NCBI GenBank assembly: GCA_028293765.1
Contig: JAQGOG010000150.1
Span: 19,780-83,779, forward strand
Length of the DNA: 64,000 bases
Direction: 5' to 3'
From: Gammaproteobacteria bacterium
Lineage (GTDB): Bacteria; Pseudomonadota; Gammaproteobacteria; Steroidobacterales; Steroidobacteraceae
Numbering within the stretch: the first letter of the stretch is position 1; every line of letters starts with the position of its first letter. The translations under genes were made by a program, and so were the position numbers. This document shows, piece after piece, positions 43,719-52,546 of this stretch. The notes under the pieces were generated by a model. It did no database searches and had not been told where the DNA came from. It saw nothing but the letters and a program-made list of their open reading frames with translations.

Positions 43719-43884
43719 TGTCACGGTCGAGCTTGCGCCGCGAAGCTCATCGGACTAGTCGCGCTCGAGGTCGCATGTGGGATGAACTCGTCAGTGTCGA
43801 GTTTGACTGCAGTCCCCGAGTCAACATCTCAGCGCGAAAATTTCTCAACGGGAGCTTACTCCCACGCCCGCTCGATTGATGGAA

Positions 43885-44892
43885 TCACCTGACGCGCGGC
43901 GTGGATTCGAGAATCGAGACTCCGGTCTCGGTAGGAATCACTCGGTTGAGACTGAAGCCCGCCTTTTGCAGCAGGCTCGCGTATTCAGCGTCGGTGCGCT
44001 CTCGACCGCCCGTCAACGCGAGCATGAAGACGTCCATCCACACGGCTGGGTGCGCCCCGATCGGCCCGGGCTGCGGGTTCTCAGGCATGACCGCTTCGAT
44101 CACCAGGAGCTTGGCATCACGAGGCGCCGCACGGCGCACCGCCGCAAAGATGGCTGCAGCCTGAGCATCCGCCCAATCGTGGATCACGTTCATCAGTATA
44201 TAGGCATCGCACGTCGGCAATGGATCCGCGAAGAAGTCGCCCGCCCGGACCGTCAGCCTTTCGGAGTTGAGTGTGGAAGTAGCGGCCACGACCTGCGGCA
44301 GGTCGAACAGGATCCCTGCTGCCCGCGGGGTGGCGCGCAGAATCGCTTTCAGCAGGTGACCCATGCCGCCGCCGATATCCGCGATCACCCGAAAGCGCGA
44401 GAAGTCGTATGCGCGCAGCAGGCCGGCAGTATCCGCATTCGCCTTCGAGGTCATACCTTCTTCGAAGAGCACCGCCTCCCTGGGGTGGGCAGCCAAATAG
44501 GCGAACAGGCCGCCCGGGGCGAGTGTCGCAGCCGCAGGCCGGCCGCTGCGTAAGGTGTCGTGGAGGCTTGCGAAGACTTTTCGGCTTATCGTGCCGATGC
44601 GGATGAATGCGCGCTGCGAACGCGGGTGGTCGGAGCGCAACACGCGCGACAGATCGGTATGGGCGAAGCGGCCATCCTGCTCTCGAAACATGCCGTGCCC
44701 GGCCATGAGCCGCAGCACGCGACGGAGTGCGTCTGGGTTTGCTCCGACTCCTACGGCCAGGGCCTCGGCGGTCTGCGGCACTTCGTCGAGCAAGTCGGCG
44801 ACGCCGAGCTCCGCTATCGCGCGCATGGCGTCGGACAGCGCCCCCCCGTAGAAGTGTTGGAGCGTCTGCCAGACCGGGTCTGTTGGTGGCAT
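43885..44892 (-). CDS. SAM-dependent O-methyltransferase (methyltransf_2 type)
   Basis: A 335-residue O-methyltransferase of the plant/actinomycete type: N-terminal winged-helix dimerisation domain (GVADLLDEVPQTAEALAVGV) and SAM domain with VIADIGGGMGHLLKAILRA, FDLPQVV and the AYILMNVIHDWAD catalytic region containing the His-Asp pair used as general base in this family. It probably methylates a hydroxyl of a small aromatic or polyketide-like molecule. A 15-base perfect hairpin (44919-44933) lies just upstream. No biosynthetic partners are adjacent. Confidence 0.93.
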   Translation of the reverse strand: MPPTDPVWQTLQHFYGGALSDAMRAIAELGVADLLDEVPQTAEALAVGVGANPDALRRVLRLMAGHGMFREQDGRFAHTDLSRVLRSDHPRSQRAFIRIGTISRKVFASLHDTLRSGRPAAATLAPGGLFAYLAAHPREAVLFEEGMTSKANADTAGLLRAYDFSRFRVIADIGGGMGHLLKAILRATPRAAGILFDLPQVVAATSTLNSERLTVRAGDFFADPLPTCDAYILMNVIHDWADAQAAAIFAAVRRAAPRDAKLLVIEAVMPENPQPGPIGAHPAVWMDVFMLALTGGRERTDAEYASLLQKAGFSLNRVIPTETGVSILESTPRVR

Positions 44893-44918
44893 TTCATTGA
44901 ATCCAATTCCAGAATGAA

Positions 44919-44933
44919 CGCGACAACGTCGCG
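44919..44933. promoter_or_regulatory. Perfect inverted repeat upstream of the O-methyltransferase
   Basis: CGCGAC/GTCGCG arms around AAC, 26 bases upstream of the methyltransferase start codon. Position fits an operator or a short 5'-leader hairpin. The rest of the gap up to the dodecin gene (44934-45188) shows no gene that I can support. Confidence 0.3.
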
Positions 44934-45188
44934 GGTGCGAGCCCCATACGGACTACCGCGGCCGAGCGGCTACCCTCCGACTTCGTTCGGCACAATTCAA
45001 GAGCATTCGCTGCGCAATACGATCTGCGCGATGCCCAACGGATTGCGGCGCGATACTGCGAGCGTGTGGACGACGGCGCGACCGAGGGCTGCGCGGCCGC
45101 ACTCGCCGCGGCAAAATGCCAGACGCCCGCAACTCCTTGGAGTAGAGTCGTTGTGCGCGCTTACGACCGAAGCTTGGGGGAAGCAGTC

Positions 45189-45395
45189 ATGAATGAGCAC
45201 GTCTACAAGACAATCGAGATCACCGGCTCATCGCAGAAAGGCACCGATGACGCCGTTCGCGTCGCAATCGAAAAAGCGGCGCAAACGGTGCACAACCTGC
45301 GGTGGTTCAAGGTGGCCGAGACGCGCGGCTGCGTAGAGAACGGAAAGATTAGCTACTGGCAGGTCACGCTGGACGTTGCCTTTACCCTTGAGTAA
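45189..45395 (+). CDS. Dodecin-family flavin-binding protein
   Basis: A 68-residue dodecin: VYKTIEITGSS near the start, AIEKAAQTVHNLRWFKVAETRG in the middle with the flavin-stacking Trp of the family, and the final strand ISYWQVTLDVAFTLE. Dodecins form hollow dodecamers that store riboflavin/FMN or FAD in the cytoplasm. The start at 45189 matches family length; the frame is open to 45066 without protein character. Flavin storage suits a region rich in flavoenzymes, though this is only association. Confidence 0.93.
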   Translation: MNEHVYKTIEITGSSQKGTDDAVRVAIEKAAQTVHNLRWFKVAETRGCVENGKISYWQVTLDVAFTLE

Positions 45396-45559
45396 TTGGG
45401 GCGTACCTACAGTCGCGTATCAAACAGAGTCGAGTACGGCACTCGCCGCCATCGGGTGGCGTCGGCGAGAGGTGGCGGGCGCGGGTGCCCCCGGGCGACG
45501 CATTGCGGTATGCTGAAGCGTCACGGCAAGGCCATTCGCGCCGGAAGAGGACCATCGAG

Positions 45560-45712
45560 ATGTTGAAGACCCTGCTCCAAGCCAAACTGCAGCGGGTGAA
45601 TGTCGCCTGTGCGGAGCTGCACTATGAGGGATCACGCAGTATGGACGACATCTATAACATCAAGAGGCGCACTGACGTGCCATCGCCGCCCGCTTCGCAC
45701 GTCAGTATATGA
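45560..45712 (+). pseudogene. panD: Truncated aspartate 1-decarboxylase (panD) remnant
   Basis: A 50-residue ORF whose first 28 residues match the N-terminus of PanD (LKTLLQAKL...AELHYEGS), including the Gly24-Ser25 self-processing site that generates the pyruvoyl cofactor. After MDD the sequence jumps to IYNI, skipping about 17 residues normally present, and it ends after 50 residues where the enzyme needs about 126. It therefore cannot be an active decarboxylase. The stop overlaps the response regulator start (ATGA at 45709-45712), so the remnant may persist as a translated leader for that gene. Confidence 0.7.
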
Positions 45713-46317
45713 GCGACTCATACGGCACCGTGTTCCTGATCGACGACGACGCGGGAGTACGCGACTCGCTCGGCCTGTTACTTTCGCTCAAGGGCATTCA
45801 CACGCAGTTGTTCGCCAGCGCCGAGTCATTCCTCGGCGCGTATCGCCCGGACTGGCATGGCTGCGTCCTCACGGATCTGCGGATGCCAGGAATGTCCGGT
45901 CTCGAACTGCAGTCCGCCCTGCTGCGGCAGCAGATCGATTTGCCGGTCGTAGTCCTTACGGCGCACGGTGACATCACGACGGTGCGTGCAACGCTGAAGA
46001 ATGGTGCGCTCGACTTCCTCGAAAAGCCCGTCGAGGACGACATACTTCTGGAAGTCCTCCAGAATGCGTTGCGAATCGATCGCGAGCGGCGAGTCTCCGC
46101 GACCGCACGTGCCGCCGCTTCGGGACGTCTGGCGCGCCTGACCGCCCGCGAACGGGAGATTCTAGGACTCCTCGCAAGCGGGCGGCAGAACGTCGACATC
46201 GCCTCTGAGCTGGGCATCAGTCCGCGAACTGTCGAGGTTCACAAGGCACGCATTATGGAAAAGCTCGATTGCCGCTCGCTCGCGGACCTGATCCGAGTGA
46301 GCCTCACCACGGAATGA
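45709..46317 (+). CDS. FixJ/TtrR-type response regulator
   Basis: A 202-residue two-domain regulator. The receiver has the acidic pocket DDD (12-14), phospho-acceptor Asp56 (VLTDLRMPGMSG), Thr84 (VVLTAHGD) and Lys106 (LEKPVEDD). A LuxR-type helix-turn-helix follows (LTAREREILGLLASGRQNVDIASELGI in two overlapping parts, ending VEVHKARIMEKL). It overlaps the panD remnant by four bases and is followed by a porin, a PstS-like protein and a histidine kinase on the same strand, which is very probably its cognate kinase. Confidence 0.95.
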   Translation: MSDSYGTVFLIDDDAGVRDSLGLLLSLKGIHTQLFASAESFLGAYRPDWHGCVLTDLRMPGMSGLELQSALLRQQIDLPVVVLTAHGDITTVRATLKNGALDFLEKPVEDDILLEVLQNALRIDRERRVSATARAAASGRLARLTAREREILGLLASGRQNVDIASELGISPRTVEVHKARIMEKLDCRSLADLIRVSLTTE

Positions 46318-46391
46318 CCTCGCGGCCGCGACATTCACGCAATTCATGCGTAACATGCTGGCAAACCCGGTAAAAAAACCGAGGAGGACAG

Positions 46392-47519
46392 TTGGGGGAA
46401 CCGGCCTGGGTCGCCTGGCAGAGGCTGATAGTGATTCTGCTGGCCGTCGCCCTGGCGCCAACGCGCCTGCCGGCCGCGGAAATGGACATGGCGAGGGATT
46501 CCTCATTGCTGGTCTTCCCGAGCGTCCAAGGCGTGGAGCGTTTCGACGCGGATCGGTCGGCGGATTCCGGTTCGCATGGCGAAGCGATTGCCGACGTTCT
46601 GTATACGCTTAGCCGCGGCCGGCTACGGTTTCTCAGCGAGCTGGAATTCTCCAATGAGTACGCGGGAATCGACCGCCTGCAACTCGGTTGGGAGCCGGTT
46701 CCGGACTCCTACATCTGGCTCGGTAAATTTCACGAACCGTCGAGTTCCTGGAATTTCGAGCACGACCACGGCCATTATCTGCAAACGGCAATCTCGACTC
46801 CGGCCATCGAGACACCGGCTGGCGACCGTTGGGGTGAGGATGCCGGGGTGTTGCCGGAGAATGTCACGGGGATGCTCGTGGACTCGACTGACTCCATCGG
46901 GGAGTCGGCCGCAGTGCAACTCTCACTCGCGGTCGGGGTAACCGCGAACCCCGTCCAGACCAGCGACCGCTCCTATTGGATCACACCGATCAGCCGGGGC
47001 AGGCACCGCGTAGGGTGGAACGCCCGTCTCGGCCTGCTCCCGGATTACACGCGCAACAACAGCTTCGGACTGGTCGCCTCCCAGCACAAACTCGACACGG
47101 CGGGGCTGGCGGAGGAGGGCCTCCTCGATGCCCGAAACGTCGCTGAAACCATATACGGGGCCTACGTGGACGGTGACTGGGGTGCGTGGAGTCTTCATGC
47201 CACCATTTACCATATCGACTTCAATATGCGCGCGTCGCCGCACCCGCGAGTTGAAAACATGGTCGCGGGATATGCACAACTCGAGCGTCGCTTCGTCGGC
47301 CGGTATACCGCGTTCACCCGCTTCGAGAATTCCGCGCGCGCAGACGATTCCGACTTCATCCAGGCCCTGCAGAAGCGCTTCGAGCTTCGCCGCGCCCTGC
47401 TGGGCATACGTTGGGATTTTGCCCGGCACCAGGCGTTCACGGTGGAGCTGGCGCGCGCCGCAACCGCTACCGACCGATTTTCCAAAATCAAATTGCAGTG
47501 GAGTGCAGTGATCCAATAA
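46392..47519 (+). CDS. Outer-membrane porin-like protein
   Basis: A 375-residue exported protein beginning at a TTG (46392) with GAGGAGGA just upstream. Using this start supplies a signal peptide (WQRLIVILLAVALAPTRLPA) that later ATGs would remove. The mature part is rich in alternating beta-strands with aromatic girdle residues (LRFLSELEFSNEYAG; WSLHATIYHIDFNM) and ends in KLQWSAVIQ. It looks like a substrate-specific beta-barrel of unrecognised family. Co-directional with and between the response regulator and the PstS-like/kinase genes, so it may be a target or part of the same response. Confidence 0.75.
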   Translation: MGEPAWVAWQRLIVILLAVALAPTRLPAAEMDMARDSSLLVFPSVQGVERFDADRSADSGSHGEAIADVLYTLSRGRLRFLSELEFSNEYAGIDRLQLGWEPVPDSYIWLGKFHEPSSSWNFEHDHGHYLQTAISTPAIETPAGDRWGEDAGVLPENVTGMLVDSTDSIGESAAVQLSLAVGVTANPVQTSDRSYWITPISRGRHRVGWNARLGLLPDYTRNNSFGLVASQHKLDTAGLAEEGLLDARNVAETIYGAYVDGDWGAWSLHATIYHIDFNMRASPHPRVENMVAGYAQLERRFVGRYTAFTRFENSARADDSDFIQALQKRFELRRALLGIRWDFARHQAFTVELARAATATDRFSKIKLQWSAVIQ

Positions 47520-47598
47520 CCGCCCGGCAGACGCCCACCACGGCGCAGGGGAGAAGAACTGCGCGGCTTTCGCGAGCGGACATCGGCAGCAGAACAAA

Positions 47599-48072
47599 AT
47601 GCACCCGTCGCTATCATTGTCACGCCGTTCCACCGTGAAGCGCTTTCCTTCGGTTCTGGTCATCGTCTTGATCGCCGTAGCCGCGTCTGCCGCGCATGCG
47701 GACTCCGTCGTGCTGATCGTCAGCGCCGCGAGCCCGATTCAGCAACTTGGATCCGTCGAGCTGCGTAAGGCCTTCATGGGGTTCGACGTCGTCGCAGCCG
47801 GCATGTCACTGAGGGCAGTGCGCAATCGAAGCGATCCGCGCCTCGACAAGATCTTCCTGCAGAACATCGTGGATTTGTCGGAGCTGGTCTACGAACGGCA
47901 AATCCTGTCCCGAAAGGTACAGAAAGCCGCCGCGTTACCGACAGAATTCGTCGACAACAGCCAGTTGCTCGACGCAGTCGCTCGCAATCCCGGAACGATT
48001 GGCTACGCCTGGGCGACGTCGGTGGCGAAGCGCTCAGACGTGCGCGTACTGCGAATATTATGGCGCGACTGA
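47599..48072 (+). CDS. Small PstS-like periplasmic binding protein
   Basis: A 157-residue exported protein (signal: KRFPSVLVIVLIAVAASAAHA) of the phosphate-binding PBP-like fold, much shorter than true PstS (over 300 residues). The remaining sequence (ELRKAFMGFDVVAAGMSLRAVRNRSDPR; NPGTIGYAW) matches the single-lobe family found beside histidine kinases. Its end overlaps the kinase start by 13 bases, so the two are translationally coupled. It probably presents a periplasmic ligand to the kinase sensor domain. Confidence 0.82.
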   Translation: MHPSLSLSRRSTVKRFPSVLVIVLIAVAASAAHADSVVLIVSAASPIQQLGSVELRKAFMGFDVVAAGMSLRAVRNRSDPRLDKIFLQNIVDLSELVYERQILSRKVQKAAALPTEFVDNSQLLDAVARNPGTIGYAWATSVAKRSDVRVLRILWRD

Positions 48073-49571
48073 GCTTCGGTCTCGAACAGCGTGCCCTGCT
48101 GGCGGTCGGAGTGATTCACCTGCTGGCACTGCCGATTGTGACTGCAGTGTTGCTGCTAGTGGCGCAAGAGGCGCTGACGAGCAGTTTCGTGCAGCGCGTG
48201 CGGACTCTCGCCAGAGGAGTCGCCGACGGAATCGAGCTGCCGTCCGTGCTGGAGAATGCACAACAGACGGGCAACCTGCTCGATTCCGTCATCCTGACAG
48301 GTGAAGGCGTCTATGCGGAGCTGCTCGACAAGGGCCGCCGCACCGTGAGTGCACTCAACCGCCCCACAATCGCCTATGCGGGTCATCAGGACCTGGAGTT
48401 CTTCGAGCGCTCCGACGCTACCTACTTCATCGTTCTGCCGATCGACAAGCCGGGACACGCGGCCGAAGTGCGCCTGGGCTTCGATAAGCGCCCGACGCTG
48501 GACGCCATTGCACGCATACGCTGGAACATCGTGAAAGTGCTCGTCGCCTACGCCGCCTTGTCGCTCGGGCTTACCGTGGCATTTGCGCGTCATCTGACCC
48601 GCCCGCTCGCGATGCTGCGACGCTCGGCGCGGCAGGTTGCAGGCGGCGACTACGAACGACGGCTATCGGCCGACACCAGCATACCGGAAGTGCTGGAGCT
48701 GGCTGCCGATCTCGAGACGATGCGCGGCGAACTGGTCGGAGTCAACGCGAAGCTGCGAACCGAGATGACTGAGCGGCAAAGGGCCGAGTCGCAACGCACG
48801 GCGCTGGAGATTGAACTGCGCCGCCGCCAGCGGCTGGAAACGATAGGCCGGCTGACCGGCGGCGTTGCTCACGAAATCAACAACTCGCTCGTGCCCATCC
48901 TGGTGTTTGCCCAGATCGTCTTCGACGCCCTGCCCGTGGACAGCCCCTCTCGGGAGCATGTGTCGGGAATCCTGCGGTCGGCGCGCCGCAGCAAGGAAGT
49001 CATCAAGAAAATGCTGACCTTCAGCCGTCAGCTGGACACGGGCGAGCTCGAACTCCTCGACCTGAGTGAACCGGTGTCTGAGGTGGTCCGCCTGTTCGGT
49101 GAATTGGCCCCACCCGGCGTCTCAGTGGTCAAACGATTTGCAACCCACTGTGCGCCGGTCATGGCCGATGCCACTTTGATCAACCTGCTGATGATGAATC
49201 TCTGTACGAATGCGTTGCAGGCCATGCACGCGACCGGGGGCACGCTGACCGTCACGCTCGCGCAGCGTTCGGCCCCCGGCGGCGGTTCAGGGAACGCCAC
49301 CAGTATCTATATGGAGCTGGGTGTTCAGGACACGGGACACGGGATGGACACGGCAACACTGGAGCGAATTTTTGAGCCCTTCTTCACTACCAGAGATCCC
49401 GGTGAGGGCACCGGTTTGGGACTCGCCGTGGTTCACGGGATCGCCGCGAGCCTCGGGGCCACTGTGCTGGTCGATTCCAGACCCGGAGCGGGCACACAAT
49501 TCAAAGTAGTGTTTCCGATCGTGGCAGGGCAGCCTGTTGCGCATCCAGCCGACGCTCCTGCCGTTGGCTGA
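48060..49571 (+). CDS. Sensor histidine kinase
   Basis: A 503-residue membrane kinase: TM1 about residues 12-36, a periplasmic domain of about 120 residues, TM2 about 160-180, a HAMP segment (LTRPLAMLRRSARQVAGGDY), a coiled coil, then the H-box GVAHEINNSLVPIL, N-box LMMNLCTNALQAM, G1 DTGHGMD, F-box FEPFFTT and G2 GTGLGLAVV. All catalytic motifs are intact. It overlaps the PstS-like gene, and its probable partner regulator is at 45709. The signal is unknown; phosphate or another oxyanion is suggested only by the neighbouring binding protein. Confidence 0.96.
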   Translation: MARLSFGLEQRALLAVGVIHLLALPIVTAVLLLVAQEALTSSFVQRVRTLARGVADGIELPSVLENAQQTGNLLDSVILTGEGVYAELLDKGRRTVSALNRPTIAYAGHQDLEFFERSDATYFIVLPIDKPGHAAEVRLGFDKRPTLDAIARIRWNIVKVLVAYAALSLGLTVAFARHLTRPLAMLRRSARQVAGGDYERRLSADTSIPEVLELAADLETMRGELVGVNAKLRTEMTERQRAESQRTALEIELRRRQRLETIGRLTGGVAHEINNSLVPILVFAQIVFDALPVDSPSREHVSGILRSARRSKEVIKKMLTFSRQLDTGELELLDLSEPVSEVVRLFGELAPPGVSVVKRFATHCAPVMADATLINLLMMNLCTNALQAMHATGGTLTVTLAQRSAPGGGSGNATSIYMELGVQDTGHGMDTATLERIFEPFFTTRDPGEGTGLGLAVVHGIAASLGATVLVDSRPGAGTQFKVVFPIVAGQPVAHPADAPAVG

Positions 49572-49899
49572 GACGGCGGGCTGCGTCGCGGTCGCCCGCT
49601 GGGGGCCGCCATGAGCATATACACAGCCATGATGGATTGCCCTTCAGCCTTTATGTTTCGGCAGAATGGGCAACAGTGAGCCACGGGCCATCCCTACGCC
49701 TGCGACGCGCCCTCTGCCTTGCCGACAGCGTGCGCCTGCGACCCCACAAACACCAGCGCCACAGCAGACACTCCCTCGCCTGTGGCCGATTGGGAACGCC
49801 GTGTTGCGTCGCGGTTACGAGTTGCTGCGAAGCCGACGGGTACATACATTGCTGCCCCTAGAGCGCACAAACCCCTTCCACGCACAGTATGGGATCGTC
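49572..49899. other. Gene-free spacer with a weak hairpin
   Basis: No coding region stands out in these 328 bases; frames here are GC-driven. GCGGGC (49576-49581) and GCCCGC (49594-49599) could pair 5-30 bases after the kinase stop as a weak terminator. The promoter of the next gene must lie in the remainder, but no convincing -35/-10 pair was seen. Confidence 0.3.
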
Positions 49900-50610
49900 G
49901 TGAAGAAGACGGATGTTGTCACGCTGGGTGTACTGTCACTTCTCGGGATCGCGATGCCCGCCTTGGCTCAGTACGAAGGGCCAAGCTGGATACATTCGGT
50001 AGACACCTATTATTCCCATACCCTCCAGTACCATCCGTTCCGGGTTCAAGTAGCTGGAGGGGGAACCATCACCCAGAGAGCGATCGAGAATGACCTCAGC
50101 AATGGCTGGAATGTCGGGGCGGGATTGACGTGGTATCCGACTTCTCACCTGCCCCTAGGGCTGCGCCTCGACGGGATCTATAACCAGTTCAGTCCCCGGG
50201 GTGCCCTGCTCGATCAGGCGACGGCCCGATATCAAACCCGGGTCGACAGTGGAACCATCAGAATGTGGGGCGGCGATGTCGACCTGGAGATCGATTTCCA
50301 CCTCGGAGCAAGCGTCAGGTTGTACTTGGTCGGAGGTGGCGGGTGGTACCGACAGCAGACCACCTACCGGCAGCAAGTTGCCGGCGCCACTGGCTGCGAT
50401 TGGTGGCGCTGCGGCGCCGGATCCGGAAACGTGGACGCCATCGTGGCGCGCGACATGAGCAAGTGGCATTTCGCGCGCAACGTCGGGCTCGGAATGGAGT
50501 TTGCGCTCGGGGAACGCGCCTCATTCTTTGTGGATGCCCGCTACATGCAGCTCGATCCGAGAAGGCAGAAGTCGGACTTCCTGCCGATCAGGGCGGGCCT
50601 GCGTTTCTGA
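49900..50610 (+). CDS. Outer-membrane beta-barrel protein
   Basis: A 236-residue exported protein. The frame is open from 49666, but a GTG at 49900 gives a clean Sec signal peptide (KKTDVVTLGVLSLLGIAMPALA, cleavage after ALA) and is preferred. The mature part alternates hydrophobic and polar residues (NVGAGLTWYPTSHLPLGLRLD; VRLYLVGGGGWYRQQ) and ends in FLPIRAGLRF, a typical outer-membrane terminal phenylalanine. It resembles the OmpA/W-like 8-strand barrels. Function unknown. Two cysteines in TGCDWWRCG may form an extracellular disulfide. Confidence 0.78.
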   Translation: MKKTDVVTLGVLSLLGIAMPALAQYEGPSWIHSVDTYYSHTLQYHPFRVQVAGGGTITQRAIENDLSNGWNVGAGLTWYPTSHLPLGLRLDGIYNQFSPRGALLDQATARYQTRVDSGTIRMWGGDVDLEIDFHLGASVRLYLVGGGGWYRQQTTYRQQVAGATGCDWWRCGAGSGNVDAIVARDMSKWHFARNVGLGMEFALGERASFFVDARYMQLDPRRQKSDFLPIRAGLRF

Positions 50611-50835
50611 CGGCGCCCAGTTGCTCGCCCGCCTGCGCGGCACGCATGACTACCGGCCGCCAATTCCTCGCGCGCTTCTGCAGGAACACGCCGCCGTTGC
50701 AAAAGTTGCCAACAGATTTCGGAACCTTCACCAGTCCTTGATTGCCGGCGAACCGCTGAGGTACGGCCAGAGCATTCCCGCTGGCTGCGTCGACAACATG
50801 CGTCCCGATCAGTCTGCCGGAAGCAGCGGTGTTCG

Positions 50836-51318
50836 CTAGCGCTTTTCGAAAATCATCACAGCGTCGATGGGCTCGCCCTTCACAGTCGTCCCCTTCGTCG
50901 TGACCGTCAGCGTCTTGCCGTCTTTGGAGACCGTGCGCGTCGCAAAAATGACCGCTTTGCCGGCCCTCTTCTGCGTGGATTGGGTTGTGAAGTCGTCGAT
51001 CCGCTGCAGCGAGATCAGGTCGCCGCCGGAGGAGCCGGCGATCGGGTAGTCCTTACCATCGTATCGCGCGGTATACCTTACGAGCGTCGGCTTTCCCGCG
51101 GCATCTATCCCTTTGGCCGTGAGCTTCTCGGCATCGCCGACCCGCTCGTACGTACGTATCTGCCCGTTGGGGCCTGGTTGAGGCTTGAAGGTGGACTTCG
51201 CTCGATCGAGCTGCCACGTACCCAGCAGCGGACTGACCCCTTCAGCGCCCAGGACGGTGTCGGGGAACACGGCCGCCAGCGCCGCGCCGAGAACGAAGAT
51301 GCGCAGGAGTCGCTTCAT
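50836..51318 (-). CDS. Exported protein of unknown function (lipocalin-like beta fold)
   Basis: A 160-residue protein starting at the ATG at 51318 (GGGGAG eight bases upstream) with signal KRLLRIFVLGAALAAVFPDTVLGA. The mature sequence starts with LLGTWQLDRAKSTFKPQPGP, the opening of a family of small periplasmic beta proteins, and continues with repeated strands (KAVIFATRTVSKDGKTLTVT). No catalytic motif is visible and no function is known to me. Downstream gap 50611-50835 holds nothing I can support. Confidence 0.75.
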   Translation of the reverse strand: MKRLLRIFVLGAALAAVFPDTVLGAEGVSPLLGTWQLDRAKSTFKPQPGPNGQIRTYERVGDAEKLTAKGIDAAGKPTLVRYTARYDGKDYPIAGSSGGDLISLQRIDDFTTQSTQKRAGKAVIFATRTVSKDGKTLTVTTKGTTVKGEPIDAVMIFEKR

Positions 51319-51440
51319 CGAGATACTCCCCCTAATCGCCATCTATGCCGTCGCGTCTCGATCCAGGCACGATGAATATGCACCCCGCGAAGGACAGGTG
51401 CAACGCGCTGCTGACGCGCGCAGGTCAGCGCGCCGGCCGA

Positions 51441-52019
51441 CTATTTTGTCTGTCTCACCTTCATGTTCCGTACGTAGGGGCCGGTGAGCCAAAAGGATCC
51501 GAGCTGCTTGTCGATCTTCACGGCATCCCCGGGCCGTAAACTCAAATCCCCGGACACCGCCTGAACCTGTTGCCAGGCCTGCCCGTTATCCAGGTGCAGA
51601 ACCATCTCGTTTGGCGAGCGGTCTATGCTGACCACGCGTGCTGCGAGGTGGCGTGCTTCCTGCTCAGCGCTGTCCTGCTTGGTTGCCTTTTGCTCATCGC
51701 GCGGGCTCGGTCGATCATTTGTGGCCGGAGTCGGTGGGATGTTTGAGCTCGAATCGCCTTCTGGCTTGCCGGTCGGCGAATTCGTGAGAGGCTCGCGCTG
51801 GGTCGTGGCCCGTGGTGCCGGCTCCGGGAAGCGTGCGATCTCCCTGTCGTAGCACGCGAGCCGTCGGCCTGGGTCGGTTTCTGAGGCACATGAGCGTAAG
51901 CTGGCAGGCACCGACTCAGACCATGCAAATGAGGGGAGTCCGGACAGCGGTATTGCCCACGCCAGCAGCCCTACCCGCCATGATCGCGCCAAGACACGCT
52001 TCCGCGTTAGTTCAGACAT
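51441..52019 (-). CDS. Exported protein with conserved C-x(n)-D-x2-RLACYD motif
   Basis: A 192-residue protein, ATG at 52019 with GGAGAG upstream, and signal peptide SWRVGLLAWAIPLSGLPSFA. After cleavage it has LRSCASETDPGRRLACYDREIARF, a two-cysteine motif shared by many small proteobacterial periplasmic proteins. A proline/serine/glutamine-rich linker (about 85-130) and a C-terminal beta domain (LHLDNGQAWQQVQAVSGDLSL) follow. Function not established. Co-directional with the preceding small exported protein but 120 bases apart. Confidence 0.78.
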   Translation of the reverse strand: MSELTRKRVLARSWRVGLLAWAIPLSGLPSFAWSESVPASLRSCASETDPGRRLACYDREIARFPEPAPRATTQREPLTNSPTGKPEGDSSSNIPPTPATNDRPSPRDEQKATKQDSAEQEARHLAARVVSIDRSPNEMVLHLDNGQAWQQVQAVSGDLSLRPGDAVKIDKQLGSFWLTGPYVRNMKVRQTK

Positions 52020-52327
52020 CTGTCTCTCCGGTGAGCTTAAAGCTGCGGCCCGATCTTTCGACCAAATCCCGGGGCGTGCAGAATGCAAGCCTTCGACCAG
52101 GTCAGGAGATTAACAGGGAATGCAGCCCGGAACCTACCCTAGCGGACGAGCCGCTCGGCGAATTGAGAGCCGCCTGCCCACCGGCGCAACGCCGTCCGGC
52201 TGCCTGAGGAGGGAATGCGGGTGCCATGCCCCTCTCGCGTCAGCGCAGTGTGGGCTCGTAGATCAACACCACTCTCCCACACTTGAATTGTTTCGTCGAC
52301 AAACGCCTGAGCGGGAAGCAGGATGTG

Positions 52328-52534
52328 ATGGCGTATGCCACTCCGCTGTGCAGCGCACTGCTGTTGATCGCGTTGGGCTTGGAATCACCTACGCGTGGCT
52401 TACTCGTGGGAGCAGTGCTGATCGTCATTGCCGGCTTCTTCTCCCACGCGAAGTCGTTATGCTACCGCCCGCCAGGGCCGCCGCGGATCGTTAGCCACCC
52501 CGCTGCTCGTGCTTGGGTTGGCCGAATCTTGTAG
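52328..52534 (+). CDS. Possible small two-helix membrane protein
   Basis: A 68-codon ORF with ATG at 52328 and AGGA about eight bases upstream. Two hydrophobic segments (TPLCSALLLIALGL and GLLVGAVLIVIAGFF) are followed by a proline/arginine-rich tail. It is 12 bases before the DUF2905 gene on the same strand. No family recognised; it could equally be a chance frame. Confidence 0.35.
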   Translation: MAYATPLCSALLLIALGLESPTRGLLVGAVLIVIAGFFSHAKSLCYRPPGPPRIVSHPAARAWVGRIL

Positions 52535-52546
52535 TCTTTGCCCATC

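Noticed and set aside
45189..45395. Extension of the dodecin gene upstream to 45066
   Set aside because: The added 41 residues have no family similarity and dodecins are consistently about 65-75 residues.
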